Source: Anolis sagrei
Taxonomy: Eukaryota; Chordata; Lepidosauria; Squamata; Anolidae
Assembly (NCBI RefSeq): GCF_037176765.1
Contig: NC_090034.1
Location: forward strand, 20,530,375-20,594,374
Length of the DNA stretch: 64,000 nt
Direction of reading: 5' to 3'
The position numbers were made by a program, and so were the translations under genes. The notes under the pieces were generated by a model. It did no database searches. It saw only the letters and a list, made by a program, of their open reading frames with translations, and was not told where the DNA came from. Shown piece by piece: positions 45,038 through 58,659 of the stretch. The stretch's first letter is position 1, and the number at the start of each line of letters is the position of its first letter.

Positions 45038-48000
45038 AATGATAATGATAATAGTAATTTTCACTTAAGAAAGCAACACAATAAAACATACTTTTCAGAT
45101 TTTGATAACTACCAAAAAACCACACAACTCACTGCAGCTACAAATAATATTGAGAACAACTACAAACTTCTCACTCTTTGTTTAAGAGTGCATTATCCTC
45201 TGTTATTCTGGCAGCACTCCATTAATTCAAAGTTCCCACTTTTGACAAATACCCTCATCAATGTGAAAAAGTAATGAACGGACCCCAATCTATTTTCCTC
45301 TGGTTTTTTCTTGATTTTTCTTTCTTGTGTTTAATCATCTGCAAATATTTCTGTGTTTTGCTGTTGGATATGCCTGGAAATTGCTGAATGATGTTGGTTG
45401 CTTCACCCCTTTCTTCAATTCTTATTCTGTTTGGGGAACAAGATTAAAACACCTGGAAAGAATGGTGGCTTGCTCTGGAATTTGGTGTCGTTCCAAGCCT
45501 CTCAAACAAACTCTACCCAGACTATTCCTTGTCTGACAATCATATTCCTCATTATTGCCATTTCTCGGGAAATCTTTCATTAGGATACTTTCCTCCAAGT
45601 GAGGTTGAAGGGTCTCCGAGGCTTATATGGTGCCAACACAAACAAAAAAAATATCAAAGTGTGCAACCATGATCCTACTAATAGCTATGAGAACTGTGCA
45701 AGCAAGTTCACAGCGAGGGGGAATTTGTTTCCCCAGTCCATTCCGGCCTTCATGTATTTTCCCAGCCTCAAACTAGAAAGCGAATGTAAAAAGGATGCAG
45801 TGAGGTCACTGATGCACAGATGTACAAATACAGGATGGGTGACAGTCCAACATGAAAGGTATCTTGATGGACCACAAATTGAACATGAGACAGTAGCATG
45901 AAGCGGCAGCTAAAAAAGCCAATGGGATTCTGAGCTGCATCCAAAGGAAGATAGTGTCCACATCAAAAGAAGTCATAGTCCTCTGTCTAATTCTGGGCAA
46001 AGCAATTCAAGTGTGATGTTAACTCTAAGCTAGAAGGGAGTCCAGAGGAGTGCGACTAAAATGATCAAAGGTCTGTAAATGAAGAATCCCTCTGAGGAGT
46101 GGCTTAAAGAGCAGGGTCTGTTTAGCCTGAAGAAGAGAAGGCTGAGAGAAGGAGATATGAGAAACGTGTTTAAATATTGGAATGAATTCCTTATGGAAGA
46201 GGGAGCAGGCTTGTCTTCTGCTGCCCTGGAGACTAGGACTCAATGGAGCCATGGGTTCAAATGACAGGAAAGGAGATTCCACTTGAACATTAGGAAGGAC
46301 TTCTTTACCATAAGAAGAGCTGTTTAACAGTGCAACTCACTGCCTCAGAGTGTGATGGAGGCTCCTCCTTTGGAGGCTTTTACGCAGAAGCTGGATGGCC
46401 ATCTGTCAGAAGGGATTACATTGTGCTTTTCCTGCCTTGGCAGAAGGGGGTTGGGCTGGATGGCCCTTGGGGGTCTCTTCCAACTTTTGGATTCTACGAT
46501 TCTAATGCAGGTAAACACTTTCATATCACTGGGCAGCTGTTAACATTTGGCCATGGTGCTAACCAGAACTCTAATGCCCAGCAGCTTGCAAAGACTGAAA
46601 AAAAGAACAAAACCAAGGAGCAGTTGGCTGCTGGGGTCCAAATGGAAGATCCACAAGGAGCTGCAGCAGAGGATACTTTTGAGGATGTGCCTCATGAGAC
46701 ATTCAAGGGGTGGGATGAGCAGAGTGATGTCCCACATTGCAAGCAGTGTGAACCTCCCAAGGGTTGAAATCCACCAGCCACACAAATGCCATGCTCCCTA
46801 TCAATCAATTTCTATGAGGATCTGCGGGCAAGAAATGTCGAAGCATTCAGGCGGAGGTTGTCTCAGGTAAGGTGCTTGGAGCTAATGCTGTTGGTTCCCA
46901 ATTGCTGCAGACTTTGGGGGAAATTAATTGTCCTTTTCGCCCCTCTCCAGGGAGAGACCTCTTGATAGAAGACTGGATTCTTATTGATGGAGAGACTGTC
47001 GGTGAGTTGTTTTTGCCTTGAGAATGGGACTGAAGTGTGGCTTTTGGGTGTTCAAAGTGGGTTTGAGACTTTGGAGGGATCCTGAGTTTCATGCTGGGCA
47101 TTGAGCCTTTCCATTCTATGCTTTTTCTTCTTCACTGAAGAGCAGGCATGGACAAACTTTGGCCCTCCAGGTGTTTTGGATTTCAACTCCCACAATTCCT
47201 AACAGCGAATTGTGGGAGTTGAAGTCCAAAACACCTGGAGGGCCAGAGTTTGCCCATGCCTGCTGTAGAGAGTAAAGAAATGGAAAGCAGCACAGTTTCA
47301 GTAATGGTGGTAGAGATATCTAAGAGAAAGACCAGTCAGACCAGTAAGCAAACAATGTCCCACTGCCATCATGACTGTTTGGGCTTGCTGGACAGTGGCA
47401 TTTCCACCAAGTTGGTACTTCTTAAGTAGCTTTGTGCTCCAAGGAAACAGAATGTTTGGGATTCCTGGGGGAACTGAAAGGAATGCAGATTGGGAATCTA
47501 GCAAGGATTGAACTGAACCTTGTTCTTGCCCCAGTGGTAAACTGTCTATGAATGTGGAGGCTTCGCTAGGTCTCACAATGGTTTTTTAGTGTTTGTTAGC
47601 CGCTTTGAGTTTTTTTAGAGGGAAAAAAGTTGGATATTAACAATAATAATAATAATAATAATAATATCATCATTATCATCTGGCACAAGCCAGTCAAAGT
47701 GGACCCAATGATCGGCACACTGGGTGCAGTTCCTACAGACCTTGGCCTGCAGTTAAAAACAATCGTACTGACAAAATTACCATCTGTCACCAGGATAATG
47801 CTATCTAAGAAAACTAGGATAATGCTGTCTATCCAATGCAATGTTTCTAAATCAGTGTTCCGAAGACCCCCAGGAATAGGCCTGAAAAACAAGACACTAA
47901 GAAAATAAGGTTATTGTTTTGGTTGGGGTGCGTTGTTGTTGTTGATGTTGTTGTTAATATGTATATGTTTCCTATAACAGATAGCAAGGTCCCAAACCGA

Positions 48001-51000
48001 AAGGCCAACACCAGGAGCAAGAAAACAAGGAAGAAAGCCACCAAGAATGTGGGTCTGCAGATGGCACACCCCAGGAACAAGCTAGTTAGGGCCCTTCGGA
48101 GGAAGAAAGAGGTCTTTTCCAGTTACCTGCAGCACATGATGCAGGAGGAGGGTTCTCGGGCCAGGCGAAATGGAAATCGACTGATTGATTGTATAAGGAA
48201 CCAAGCAACTGTGTTTGGGGATCTGGTCCAGACTTCAGTGGGTTGGGCCAACATGACTTTCCAGAGGGCTCCCTTTCAGGTGGAACTGTCTTTGGGAAGA
48301 GTCAGCACAGGAACCGGACCTTCAAGTGGGGAGCCGCTGTAATCTCTCTTTCAGACCCCAACCCTTTTTGAAAGTCATGGGGGCAAAGCCAAATAGAAGC
48401 ACTTTCCTATGTTGACCATGAGTCGAAATATTCTATTTACTCAAATCTAATGCTCACCTTTGGGAGCTAAATAACCTCTCCATAATTAGGGTGCTCATTG
48501 GATGCATGCCATGTGGTAATCTTAGTGCTAAACCAAAGCATCTCTCATTTACTTGCTATTTACAATGCTATAGGATCCTGGGATTTGTAGTTTGGCGAGG
48601 CATCGGCATTCTTTGGCAGAGAAAGCTGCAGACCTTCTCAACTACATTCCTTATGATGACATAGCATTAAACCAAGACAGTTAAAGTGGATTAATTCTTC
48701 AGCATCGATGCACCCCAAGGTTTTCTTTTCCGTTTCTGGAAGATTTGGTGCCCTAATACTTTTGTTTTTAAGAAAGGAATCCTAAGCAGGCAGAAACTGT
48801 AATGCGCACCTTTTTTGGCCAAATTACTGGGCATTACATTCAGCAGCAAATACTTCTTTTGTTTCAAGGGTTTTGAAAACTGAGGTGTGCAGTAGATTGT
48901 ATGGCACATTAGTATGATATAACAATATGGCTGCTCCCGTAGAATGAGTCCCTTCTGGGGTGAGAAAGGCCGAGTATAAATGAAATGAAGCACTGACTTG
49001 AATTTGGTAGTTTTTGTTTGATTCGTGGCTTTTGTTTGTTTATTCTGTAATGTTACTTCATGCAACACTAGTTCATAATATTTACTTTAAATGCCTGATT
49101 TTATATTACACAAATGTACTCCTGTTTAGTATACGAAACACTAGGCATTATTATTAAGATTTTAAAAATTGCTTTAGGTTATATTGCGCAAATGTACTCC
49201 TGCTTAGTGTATTACAAAAACACGCATATACATATATTCAATTAAACAAAGAAGAATGACTTTGTAGTCCGGTTCCAGTTTCTTTCACATTGAAATACCA
49301 TTCACATTGCATTAAACACACCACTGTGAAATGTGCTGCAGTCTTTTCTATATTTGTGTGTGTGTGTGTGTGTGTGTGTGAGGAGTGACTTGAGAAACAG
49401 CAAGTGGCTTCTGGTGTGAGAGAATTGGCCATCTGCAAGGACGTTGCCCAGGGATGCCCGGATGTTTTGATGTTTTACCATACTTGTGGGAGGTTTCATG
49501 TCTCCACATAGGGAGCTGGAGCTAATAGAGGGAGCTCATCCGTGCTTTCCCCAGATTCGAACTGACAGGGAGCTCTGGTGTGGGCTAGTCCATGAGATCA
49601 CGAAGAGTCGGAAGTGACTGAATGAATAAACAACAACAACATGGGAACGTCAAGCCAGGGAACTCACACAGGCGGGCAGGAAAATAAATGTCATGAAGAA
49701 AGAAAGTTCAAACAAGAATAGTATTTGATGGATTGAACCAAATGGGAGCTTCAAACAGGACCCAGGAAGTCCAGATGTTGTTTGATATACAGTGTTCCCT
49801 TGCTACTTCGCGGTTCGCTTTTCGCAGACTTGCTGTTTCGCGGGTTTTTGCCTTCCAGTTTTTGAATGGTTGCCGTTGTCCAGAGCGGCATTCAAATCTC
49901 GCCTCCTGGCAATAATGGAGTGTGGAAGGGGGTTTCACCCTCCCCCTCAGGAGAGAGGCAGCCAATCAAGAGAGATTGCAAAGCAAAGCAGAGATAACAA
50001 GCAAAAAAAAAAGGTGCGCTGTGCCTTTAAATCTCTCCTCGCTTCTGTGTCACCCTTAGAACGTGATATACATATATAGCATCCCTACTTTGCGGATTTT
50101 CACTTTTTGCGGGTGGTCCTGGAATGTAACACTCGCGATAAGTGAGGGAACACTGTACTGAATGATTTGTAATCAGGAAATTGCTTCGTGGATATTGTTT
50201 GTCCAAGGCTTTTATGCTCAGGATTGGTATGGACTAACATTAGGGTTTTTTATGCCCCAAATGAACCAAAATTGGTTTTGCAAATACCCCAGGACTGTCA
50301 CTGGAGGAGCTACAGGGAAGATGAGGCCATAGAAATGCAGCAGTGACTATCCGCTTCTAATTTTGATTTTGGAGATGAACAAAATATTGCCCTCTGCAAA
50401 ACCAAATCATGGAGGAAGGGCAGTTTTTCTAAGTGGGTTTTGCACAGTAAATAACTGTTAAGCGAATCCGCACATTGCTTTGTTAATGCTTGCCATCTTG
50501 TTCTATTTTCTGCCTTAGGAGCCCTCCTGCAGAAATTCATCCGTGACGTTTCAGTGGAATATCATAAATACCTGTCTGACAAGACGACCCCTCCAGATTG
50601 CAGACGAAAATTTTGCCCCAGACATTGTGAACCCTGTAACTTCCTCACGCAAACCAACAATTACAGGTGAAAATGTCCAAAATGCCATAGAATATGTAAC
50701 CCTATTTAACATTAATGTAACAAGTACTGTATGCTGATCCTACTTAAAATATTTTATAGTTGTCTTAAATCTGAAATTGCTTCACTCATGTACCACTTGA
50801 TATACATTTCCAAACTGAATATTTCTGATACTGTGGCTCCAATGTGATCTGTGGCTCTTACTTTGGTTTTATCCAGATACTCCCCGGTTTCTGATATCGT
50901 GGCGCACTTTCTGTATCAGGCAGAGCAAGAGAAACCCAAAGCAGAGGCTGTCATGCTTTTGGGAGCCGCCAAGGAGATCTTGCGCCATAAAATCGCTGCT

Positions 51001-54000
51001 CTGTAAGTAATGCCTGAGGCTTTGTGGGGCCTGAACATCCTTGGCCCTACATTGGCTCATTGCAATACAATCATGGGAGCTGTAATTTGGCAGAGAAGGC
51101 ACCAGAGCTTGGAAAACGACAACTCCCATGACTTTGTGGCCTTGAGCCATGGCAATGCAGATGTGACTCAAGAAAACATTTTGTATGTGTTTTAAATTGT
51201 TATAGTTCTATAGTAGTCTAACCTCATTTTAACTAATCTTTTGCATGTTTCTTCTTAAATTGTTGTTCTGTGAGTAGTTTAACTCCTTTTTTTAGCTAAC
51301 TCTTGGCATGTTTCTTATGTTTTTGTCAGTAAATTCAGTGGCATTTGTTTTAGTTTTTGTAGGTTGCACTGACTTCCAGTTTTGATGAAGAAGAACAAAA
51401 TATCAAAAAACCCACATTATTTTTGTACTTACGTTTGTTATTGTTAGTAGTGATAGATTTGGAACCCTTGGGGCTTAGCCTTTTTGCAGAGAACCCAATT
51501 CTACAAAATATTAATGAGGATTTATTATATTTTTAGTGTTGCTGTGAGTTTTCCAGACTCTATGGCCATGTTCCAAATGCATTCTCTCCTGTTGTTTCGC
51601 CCACATCTATGGCAGGCATCCTCAGAGGTTGTGTGCTCTTTTGGAAACTAGGCAAATGAGGTTTATATATCTGAGAATGTCCATGGTGGAAGAAAGAACT
51701 CTTGTCTGTTGGAGGCAAGTTTGAATGTTGCAATTGGCTACCTAGATTAGCATTGAATGGCCTCGTGGCTTCAAAAGCCTGGCTGATTACTGCCTGGGGG
51801 AATCCTTTGTTTGGATGTGTTAGCTGGCCCTGGTTGATTCTTGTCTGGAATTACTGTCCTGATTTTAGAGTTTTTAAAAAACTGGTAGCCAGATTTTGTT
51901 CATTTTCATGGTTTCCTCTTTTCTGTTGAAATTGTCCATATGCTTGTGGATTTCAATGGCTTCTCTGTGTAAATGCTAATAAAGGTTGCCAAGTGGGTTT
52001 CTATACCTGTGAAATGTCCAGGGTGGAAGAAAGTCTGTTGGAGGCAAGTGTGAATGTTGCAGACAGGAAACAATCATGGCCAGCTAACACCTCCCAACAA
52101 AGGATTTCCCCAGGCAGGAAGCAGCCAGGCCAATTACAATATTCACACTTGCCTCAAGCAGACAAGACTTTTTTCTCCCACCCTGGACATGATTCCACAG
52201 ATATATAAACTTCCACTTACTTAGTTTCCTCCAACAGACCCCACAACCTCTGAGGATGCCTGCCATAGATGTGGGTGAAACGTCAGGAGAGAATCCTTCT
52301 GGAACATGGCCATACAGTTTGGAAAACTCACAGCAACCCATTGGTTCCAGCCATGAAAGCGTTTGACAACACATTACATTGTTTGCTCTTTTTTTTTTGT
52401 CAGGGATTCCCAAAATGTAGACGCTTCAGTAACATTCACCCAGCTGGTAACCGATCTGATGGAGAGGTAAGGCATCTCACAAAACTCCATTGATTTCCTC
52501 TGTCATTCAAATTAATAGGTACAGATTTGTTCCCTGATCCAAATTCATTAAACTGTAATCTGAAGTATATACAGAGTTGACCCCAGATTTTGTGTTGCTG
52601 GTCCCAGAAGGTTGGTGTCATGATCACTCATGCCATGCAACTATCATACCACCACCACCCCAGTATTGACATAAAGCATATGGCCTATATCCAAAAGGAA
52701 GGACAAGATGCTCCAAGGACACATGAACCGGTCATAAAAGTAAATTACCCTGAGGTGGGAGAAGGTGGGCTCTGTTATGGGGGAAAGGCACCAGGGCCTT
52801 TGGGTGATTTGTGACATTGTAGCTAAGGCCCTATATACAGTACATGGGCAGGTGTGCTAGGTTCTTGTATTCCGAACAATAAAGATGTATGGTATTTTAG
52901 CCGCTTTGCATCTTGGCGTATTCTCTCCAGAGAAGACTAAACCCATAACAACACAGTAGGAGCAATGAACCCTTACAATGAGTCCTCTCTGCCAAAGTGG
53001 TCTGGTGCTTCACCAAAACCCATCATAGCCTTGAACTGTGATGTCTAGAATCCTGGAGTGGACATCCCCAAGGACCATCTAGTCCAACCCCATTCTACCA
53101 TAAAGGAATACACAATCTGATTCCTCTCAACAGATGGCCACTCAACCTCTGCTTAGAACCCTCCAGAGAAGGAGACCCCAAATAGAACCATCTTCCAAAA
53201 GAGTTAGATGGGAGCCCAAAGGCCATCCAGTCCAACCCCCTTCTTCCAGGCAGGAAAAGCACCATCTGATCCCTCCCAATAGATGGCCATCCAGCTTCTT
53301 TCAAAAGAAGACTGATTCCATGCAGTTGGAGCAAAGAACCCTTACAGTTGGAACAACTGACTTTCTCTGTCGTGATCGTTTGTTAAGCAGTTCTCCTGTC
53401 CTTTAAAGTCTTGCAGTATTATTATTATTATTATTATTCAATTTTTCACCCTAATTTCCCCCAATCTTTGAGGATCACAAGACGACTTCAGAGGCTCCTG
53501 GTCCTGAATGACTTCTCGAAACCTCTGTACCAGAAGTTTATCGATTTCTATCACTCCATTCCGTTCCCAAGACACTGCTGTTCCTTCAGCACCAGGTACA
53601 TATGTTTTGGAGTTTAAATTGTAGTGAAATGCTTTTAATGTAAGCCACTTTGAGTCTCCTTGTGTGGGGAGAAAAAGTGGAGCATAAATAAACATAATGA
53701 TAATACCGTATGAACTTGAGTTAATGCTCCTTCGAACCTAATGTGCACCTCAATTTTCAAAACATGGAAACCAAAAGTATTTGCTAGCGAATGTAATGTG
53801 TAGTGGCACAATTTGCCCAAAAAAAGGTGTGCAATGCAGTTGCTGCCTGCTTAGAATTCCTTCTTTAAAAACAGAAGTGTTAGTCCACCAAAGTTTCCTG
53901 CAATGGACATTAAAATCTTGGGATGCTTCTATGCTGAATCCACTTTCACAGCCTTTGTTCAATACTATGGAGTCATGGTGGTTGCAGTTTTACAAGGTCT

Positions 54001-57000
54001 TCAGCGTTGTCTGCCAAAGAATGCTGGTGCACCACCAAACTACAAATCCAAGGATTGCACAGCATTAAGCCATGGCCATTAAATTAGAGATAGCGTTCCT
54101 CAAAGAGAAGCTCAAGGTGCAGCTCTTGAAATATCTTCCCCTTTTTGCTTTGGCTCAGCATTAGAATGAGCATATTGTGCAAATCTAACATGCACCTAAA
54201 TTTGGATGAAGTAATTTACCCCATTAGCCATTTAACATCACAATGATCTAAATATATGCCCCAACCTCAGCAGAAGTAGATCAGTTCTATGAGGCTCTGC
54301 AACACCTACTCGACAATACACTAAAAACAGACCATATTTTCATCATAGTAGACTGGAATGCTAAGGTGGGTAGTCAAATGACAGCTGGGATCAAAGGCAA
54401 GCATGGTTTGGGACACAAAACGAAGCGGGGCATAGGCTGATAGAATTTTGCCAGGAAAACTTGCTCTGCATAACAAACACTCTCTTCCAACAACCGAAAA
54501 GACGGCTATATACCTGGACTTCACCAGGTGGTCAACACCGAAATCAGATTGACTACATCCTTTGCAGCCAAAGATGGCGGACATCCATCCGGTCTATGAA
54601 AACAAGACGTGGAGCTGGCTGTAGTTCAGATTACAAACTTCTTATTGCACAATTTAGAGACAGACTAAAGAGAATAGGGAAAACACACAGACCACTTAGA
54701 TATGATCTCACAGATATTCCTAGTGAATATGCAGTGGAGGTGAATAATAGATTTAAGGGACTGGATTTAATAAATAGAGTACTAGTAGAAATATGGACAG
54801 AAATTTTCAACATTGTTCAGGGGGTGGCAACAAAGTATGTCCCAAAGAAAAAGAAAACCAAGAAGGCAAGATGGTTCTCTGCCGGGACAGTGGAAGTAGC
54901 CCAAGAAAGAAGGAAAGCAAAAGGAAAGGGATATGCCCAATTAAATGCACAATTCCAGAGGTTAGCCAGAAGAGATAAGGAACTATTTTTAAACAAACAA
55001 TGCATGGAAGTGGAAGAGGACAATAGAGTAGGAAGGACAAGAGACCTCTTCCAGAAAATTATAAACATCGGAGGTAAATTTCAGGCAAAAATGAGTATGA
55101 TCAAAAACAAAGATGGCAAGGACCTAACAGAAGCTGAAGAGACCAAGAGAAGATCATGATACTATACAGAATATCTGTATAGAAAGGATAATAATATTGA
55201 TGATAGCTTTGACGGTGTGATGAGTGAATTAGAACCAGACATCCTGAGGAGTGAGGTTGAATGGGCCTTAAGAAACATTGCTAATAATAAGGCAGCAGGA
55301 GACGACGGGATCCCAGATTAACTGTTTAAAATCTTGAAAGAGAATACTGTCAAGGTGATGCATGCCATAGGCTTATTATTATTATTATTATTATTATTTG
55401 AAACACAACAAGATGAGCCCACAGCAAACATGATAACTCTGCTGGCTATTTTACTGAATCACACGTCGAACACTTCCCAAGTGTCTAGGACTGTGTGATG
55501 TATCGGCGAATAATATGTGCAGATCCCAGTAGGGTGGCCTTTTGCAGCTGGAAGATGGTAATTTTGTCAGCACCGATTGTGTTTAAGTGCAGGCCAAGGT
55601 CTTTAGGCTCTGCACCCAGTGTGCCGATCACCACTGGGACCACCTTGACTGGCTTGTGCCAGAGTCTTTGCAGTTCGATCTTTAAAATCTCATATCGTGT
55701 CAGCTTTTCCAGTTGTTTCTCTTCAAACCTGCTGTCACCTGGGATTGCAACATTGACAATCCATACTTGATTTTTAGAGGATCGTGAGGTCAGGAGTATT
55801 GTGCTCCAAAACTCTGTCTGAATTCGGAAGTCCCAGAGTAGTTTGATGTGTTCATTTTCTGTAACTTTTTCCGGCTTGTGATCCCACCAGTTCTTTGTCG
55901 CAGACATTATTATTCTTTTTATTTATTTATTTATTTATTTATTTACTGTATTTGTATACTGCCTTTCTCAGCCAATCGGCGACTCAAGGCGGTTTCCAAC
56001 AAAACAGTACAAATAATATCATAAAACAAGTTAAAACATTAAAACAGTATAAAACAATGATAATAATAACAACATCATTAGCGTCTCCTTATTATCAAGC
56101 ATTGTCCAATTCCGTCGTCAAGTCATTCAATTTCCTATGTCGTTTATTCTGCATTTGTGAACGCTTGCTCAAACAACCATGCTTTAACTTGCCTTCGAAA
56201 CGTTAGTAGGGATGGAGCCAATCCGATCTCCCTAGGGATGGTGTTCCATAGCCAAGGGGGCACCACTGAGAAGGCCTTGTCTCTCGTCCCTGCCAGACGT
56301 GCTTGTGTCGAAGGGGGGACCTAGAGCAGGGCCTCCCCATATGATCTCAGGGTCCTCGATAGTTCGTAAGGGGAGATGTGTTCGGACTACCTAACTAACC
56401 AACTTGCCTGTGGTTCAGGCAATGAGAAAACGTGGCATTTACTTTGCTTTTTGCCATCTCTGATCCTCTTGGTTTTTTCCCTTCCAGTCTGGATTTTCTC
56501 ACTTGGGACGACACCTTGTTGACTTCAGTTTTGAAAGGACAAAACGTCACTGACCACCAATTGGAGCATGAGAAGAAGATAACCCTTTCCGAGGTAGTTC
56601 CTGTGGTGAAAGCACGGATAGAGAGAATGGAGAGCCAACTTCGGTAAGTCCATAGGTCGCTGTCCGGTAGTCTCTCTTTGGAGGTTTCTGGCATCCCTCC
56701 TGAATTGGACCCAAAGCTAACCTTTGTGTGTGTGTGGGGGGGGGGGGGAGTGGGTTGTAATTTCCAAAAAAGAAAAAGCCGTCAAAAAGGAAAAAACAGC
56801 AATAACAGCATTAGCAGTAGTTCAGCAGATCAGAAGTATCTAGTGCCAGCAGTAGAGCCATTGAGCTTCAGCAGTTCAGGAGCAGCGTCAAGTTTAAAAT
56901 GTTGTTGAAGACTTTATTCAAAGAACTACATAACTAGATAGGAAAGTTAACACAGGACCTAGCTATCTAACTAACACAGCAGACATCCATGCTCACAGAA

Positions 57001-57539
57001 GAACAAAATGGAGGACTCGGAGTCTTCCCATGTGCTCCATAAAAATGATGTATGTCCCTGAGAAGTATCAGTCTAACAAACGAAGAAATACAAGGAGAGA
57101 GACAGAGAGGCCAGGGGAAGGCCTTCCCTGCCAACTCACTCATTCTCCCATCTAAGTCCTCAATGAGGACTACAAACTTGTGCCAGATGTGATTGAGTTC
57201 CAACCATCTTTGCCCGTCTGTGCCTTAATTGCTTCATCTCCTTCCTCAGATACAAAGAGCTGGTCCGTTATTTGAAAGTGGTGGATTGCTACGATTTCCA
57301 GTGGTGAGTGATTTGGGAGTGCTTTTAGCTGTCAAGAGATTATTGTTTGATTATGATCTGACCTGTTGATGAAACTTTGGTATTAAACATTTAAACAGGA
57401 AAATAGTAAGAGAGAAATCCCTGGGACCGGGATTCTCAGCAGTGACTCTTTGCTTCTTCTGGTTATGATTGGACTTTTCATAAGAGTTGCCTTAGAGTCA
57501 AGATGTCAAGGCTCCAGGACTTTTCCCCTTGAAGTGTGA

Positions 57540-57575
<36 letters not shown>

Positions 57576-58591
57576 TATTATTATTATTATTACCACCCCA
57601 AAATGGGATAGTGTAGATCAGGCATGGGCAAAGTTTGGCCCTCCAGGTGTTTTGGACTTCAACTCCCACCATTCCTAATAGCCTCCAAAACACCTGGAGG
57701 GCCAAACTTTGCCCATGCCTGATTTATAATATTAAAAAAGTGATTGTTCCAGGGGAAAAAATGAACTTTGCTACCTTTTCCCTATACCGATGCTTACCAA
57801 TGATGTGGTCTGTTGTCGGAGAACATTTGTGCCACAATGAAAGAGTTCCTCTCTTTTGCATTAATGTACTTTCTCCCACTGTGTCCCATTCCAGGCTGCA
57901 ACAGCAGAGAGACCAGATCCCTTTCTACTTGTGCAAAAGTGGAGACATTGCTGGCGGGGCCCTGGCCCTCTTCTCTTCCTTCTCCAAATCCTGCTGCATG
58001 GCTTGCCGCCTCACCCCAAGCCAATTCGAAGTCCTCCTGAAGGCCTTCCGCACTGGATATATTCCTTTGGGGGAAAAGATGGAGGCACTCCAGTGGGCCA
58101 ATTTGGGAAAGTATCCCTCTGCCATAGCCTGGTGTCTGCCCATCCTTGTATTCAGACAACCCTTTGGTTTGACTCCCTTTTTTCCTCTTTCTACAGGAGG
58201 CCCTCTGAAGCCTCAATTTCTGATCAAGCAGATCATCAAGATGCTCTACTGCAACCTGTCCCTGTATCGGAACGTAAGTGTTTGTTTCCTTGCAATGGTT
58301 AACGCAGACAGTCCCCAAGTTACAAACAAGATAGGTTCTGTAGGTTTGTTCGTAAGTTGAATCTGTGTGTAAGTCCAGCCTATCTATCTACACACACACA
58401 TTAGCTTTTGATAGCATAGGGAAGGGTTAACACCACTGTGGTGTTTGCATTTCTGCCTGTGCTGTTTGGAGGATTTGACCTCACTTTCTATCCTTGTGAT
58501 CATTGGATTTTGGAAAATCTGGCTTGTTGTGAAAATGTTTCGCCCACATCTATGGGAGGCATCCTCTGAGGTTGTGAGGTCTGTAGGAAAC

Positions 58592-58659
<68 letters not shown>

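Noticed and set aside
54461-55159. 232-residue open frame that could be taken for a host endonuclease gene
   Set aside because: It is the endonuclease part of a BovB LINE, without introns or host-type start.
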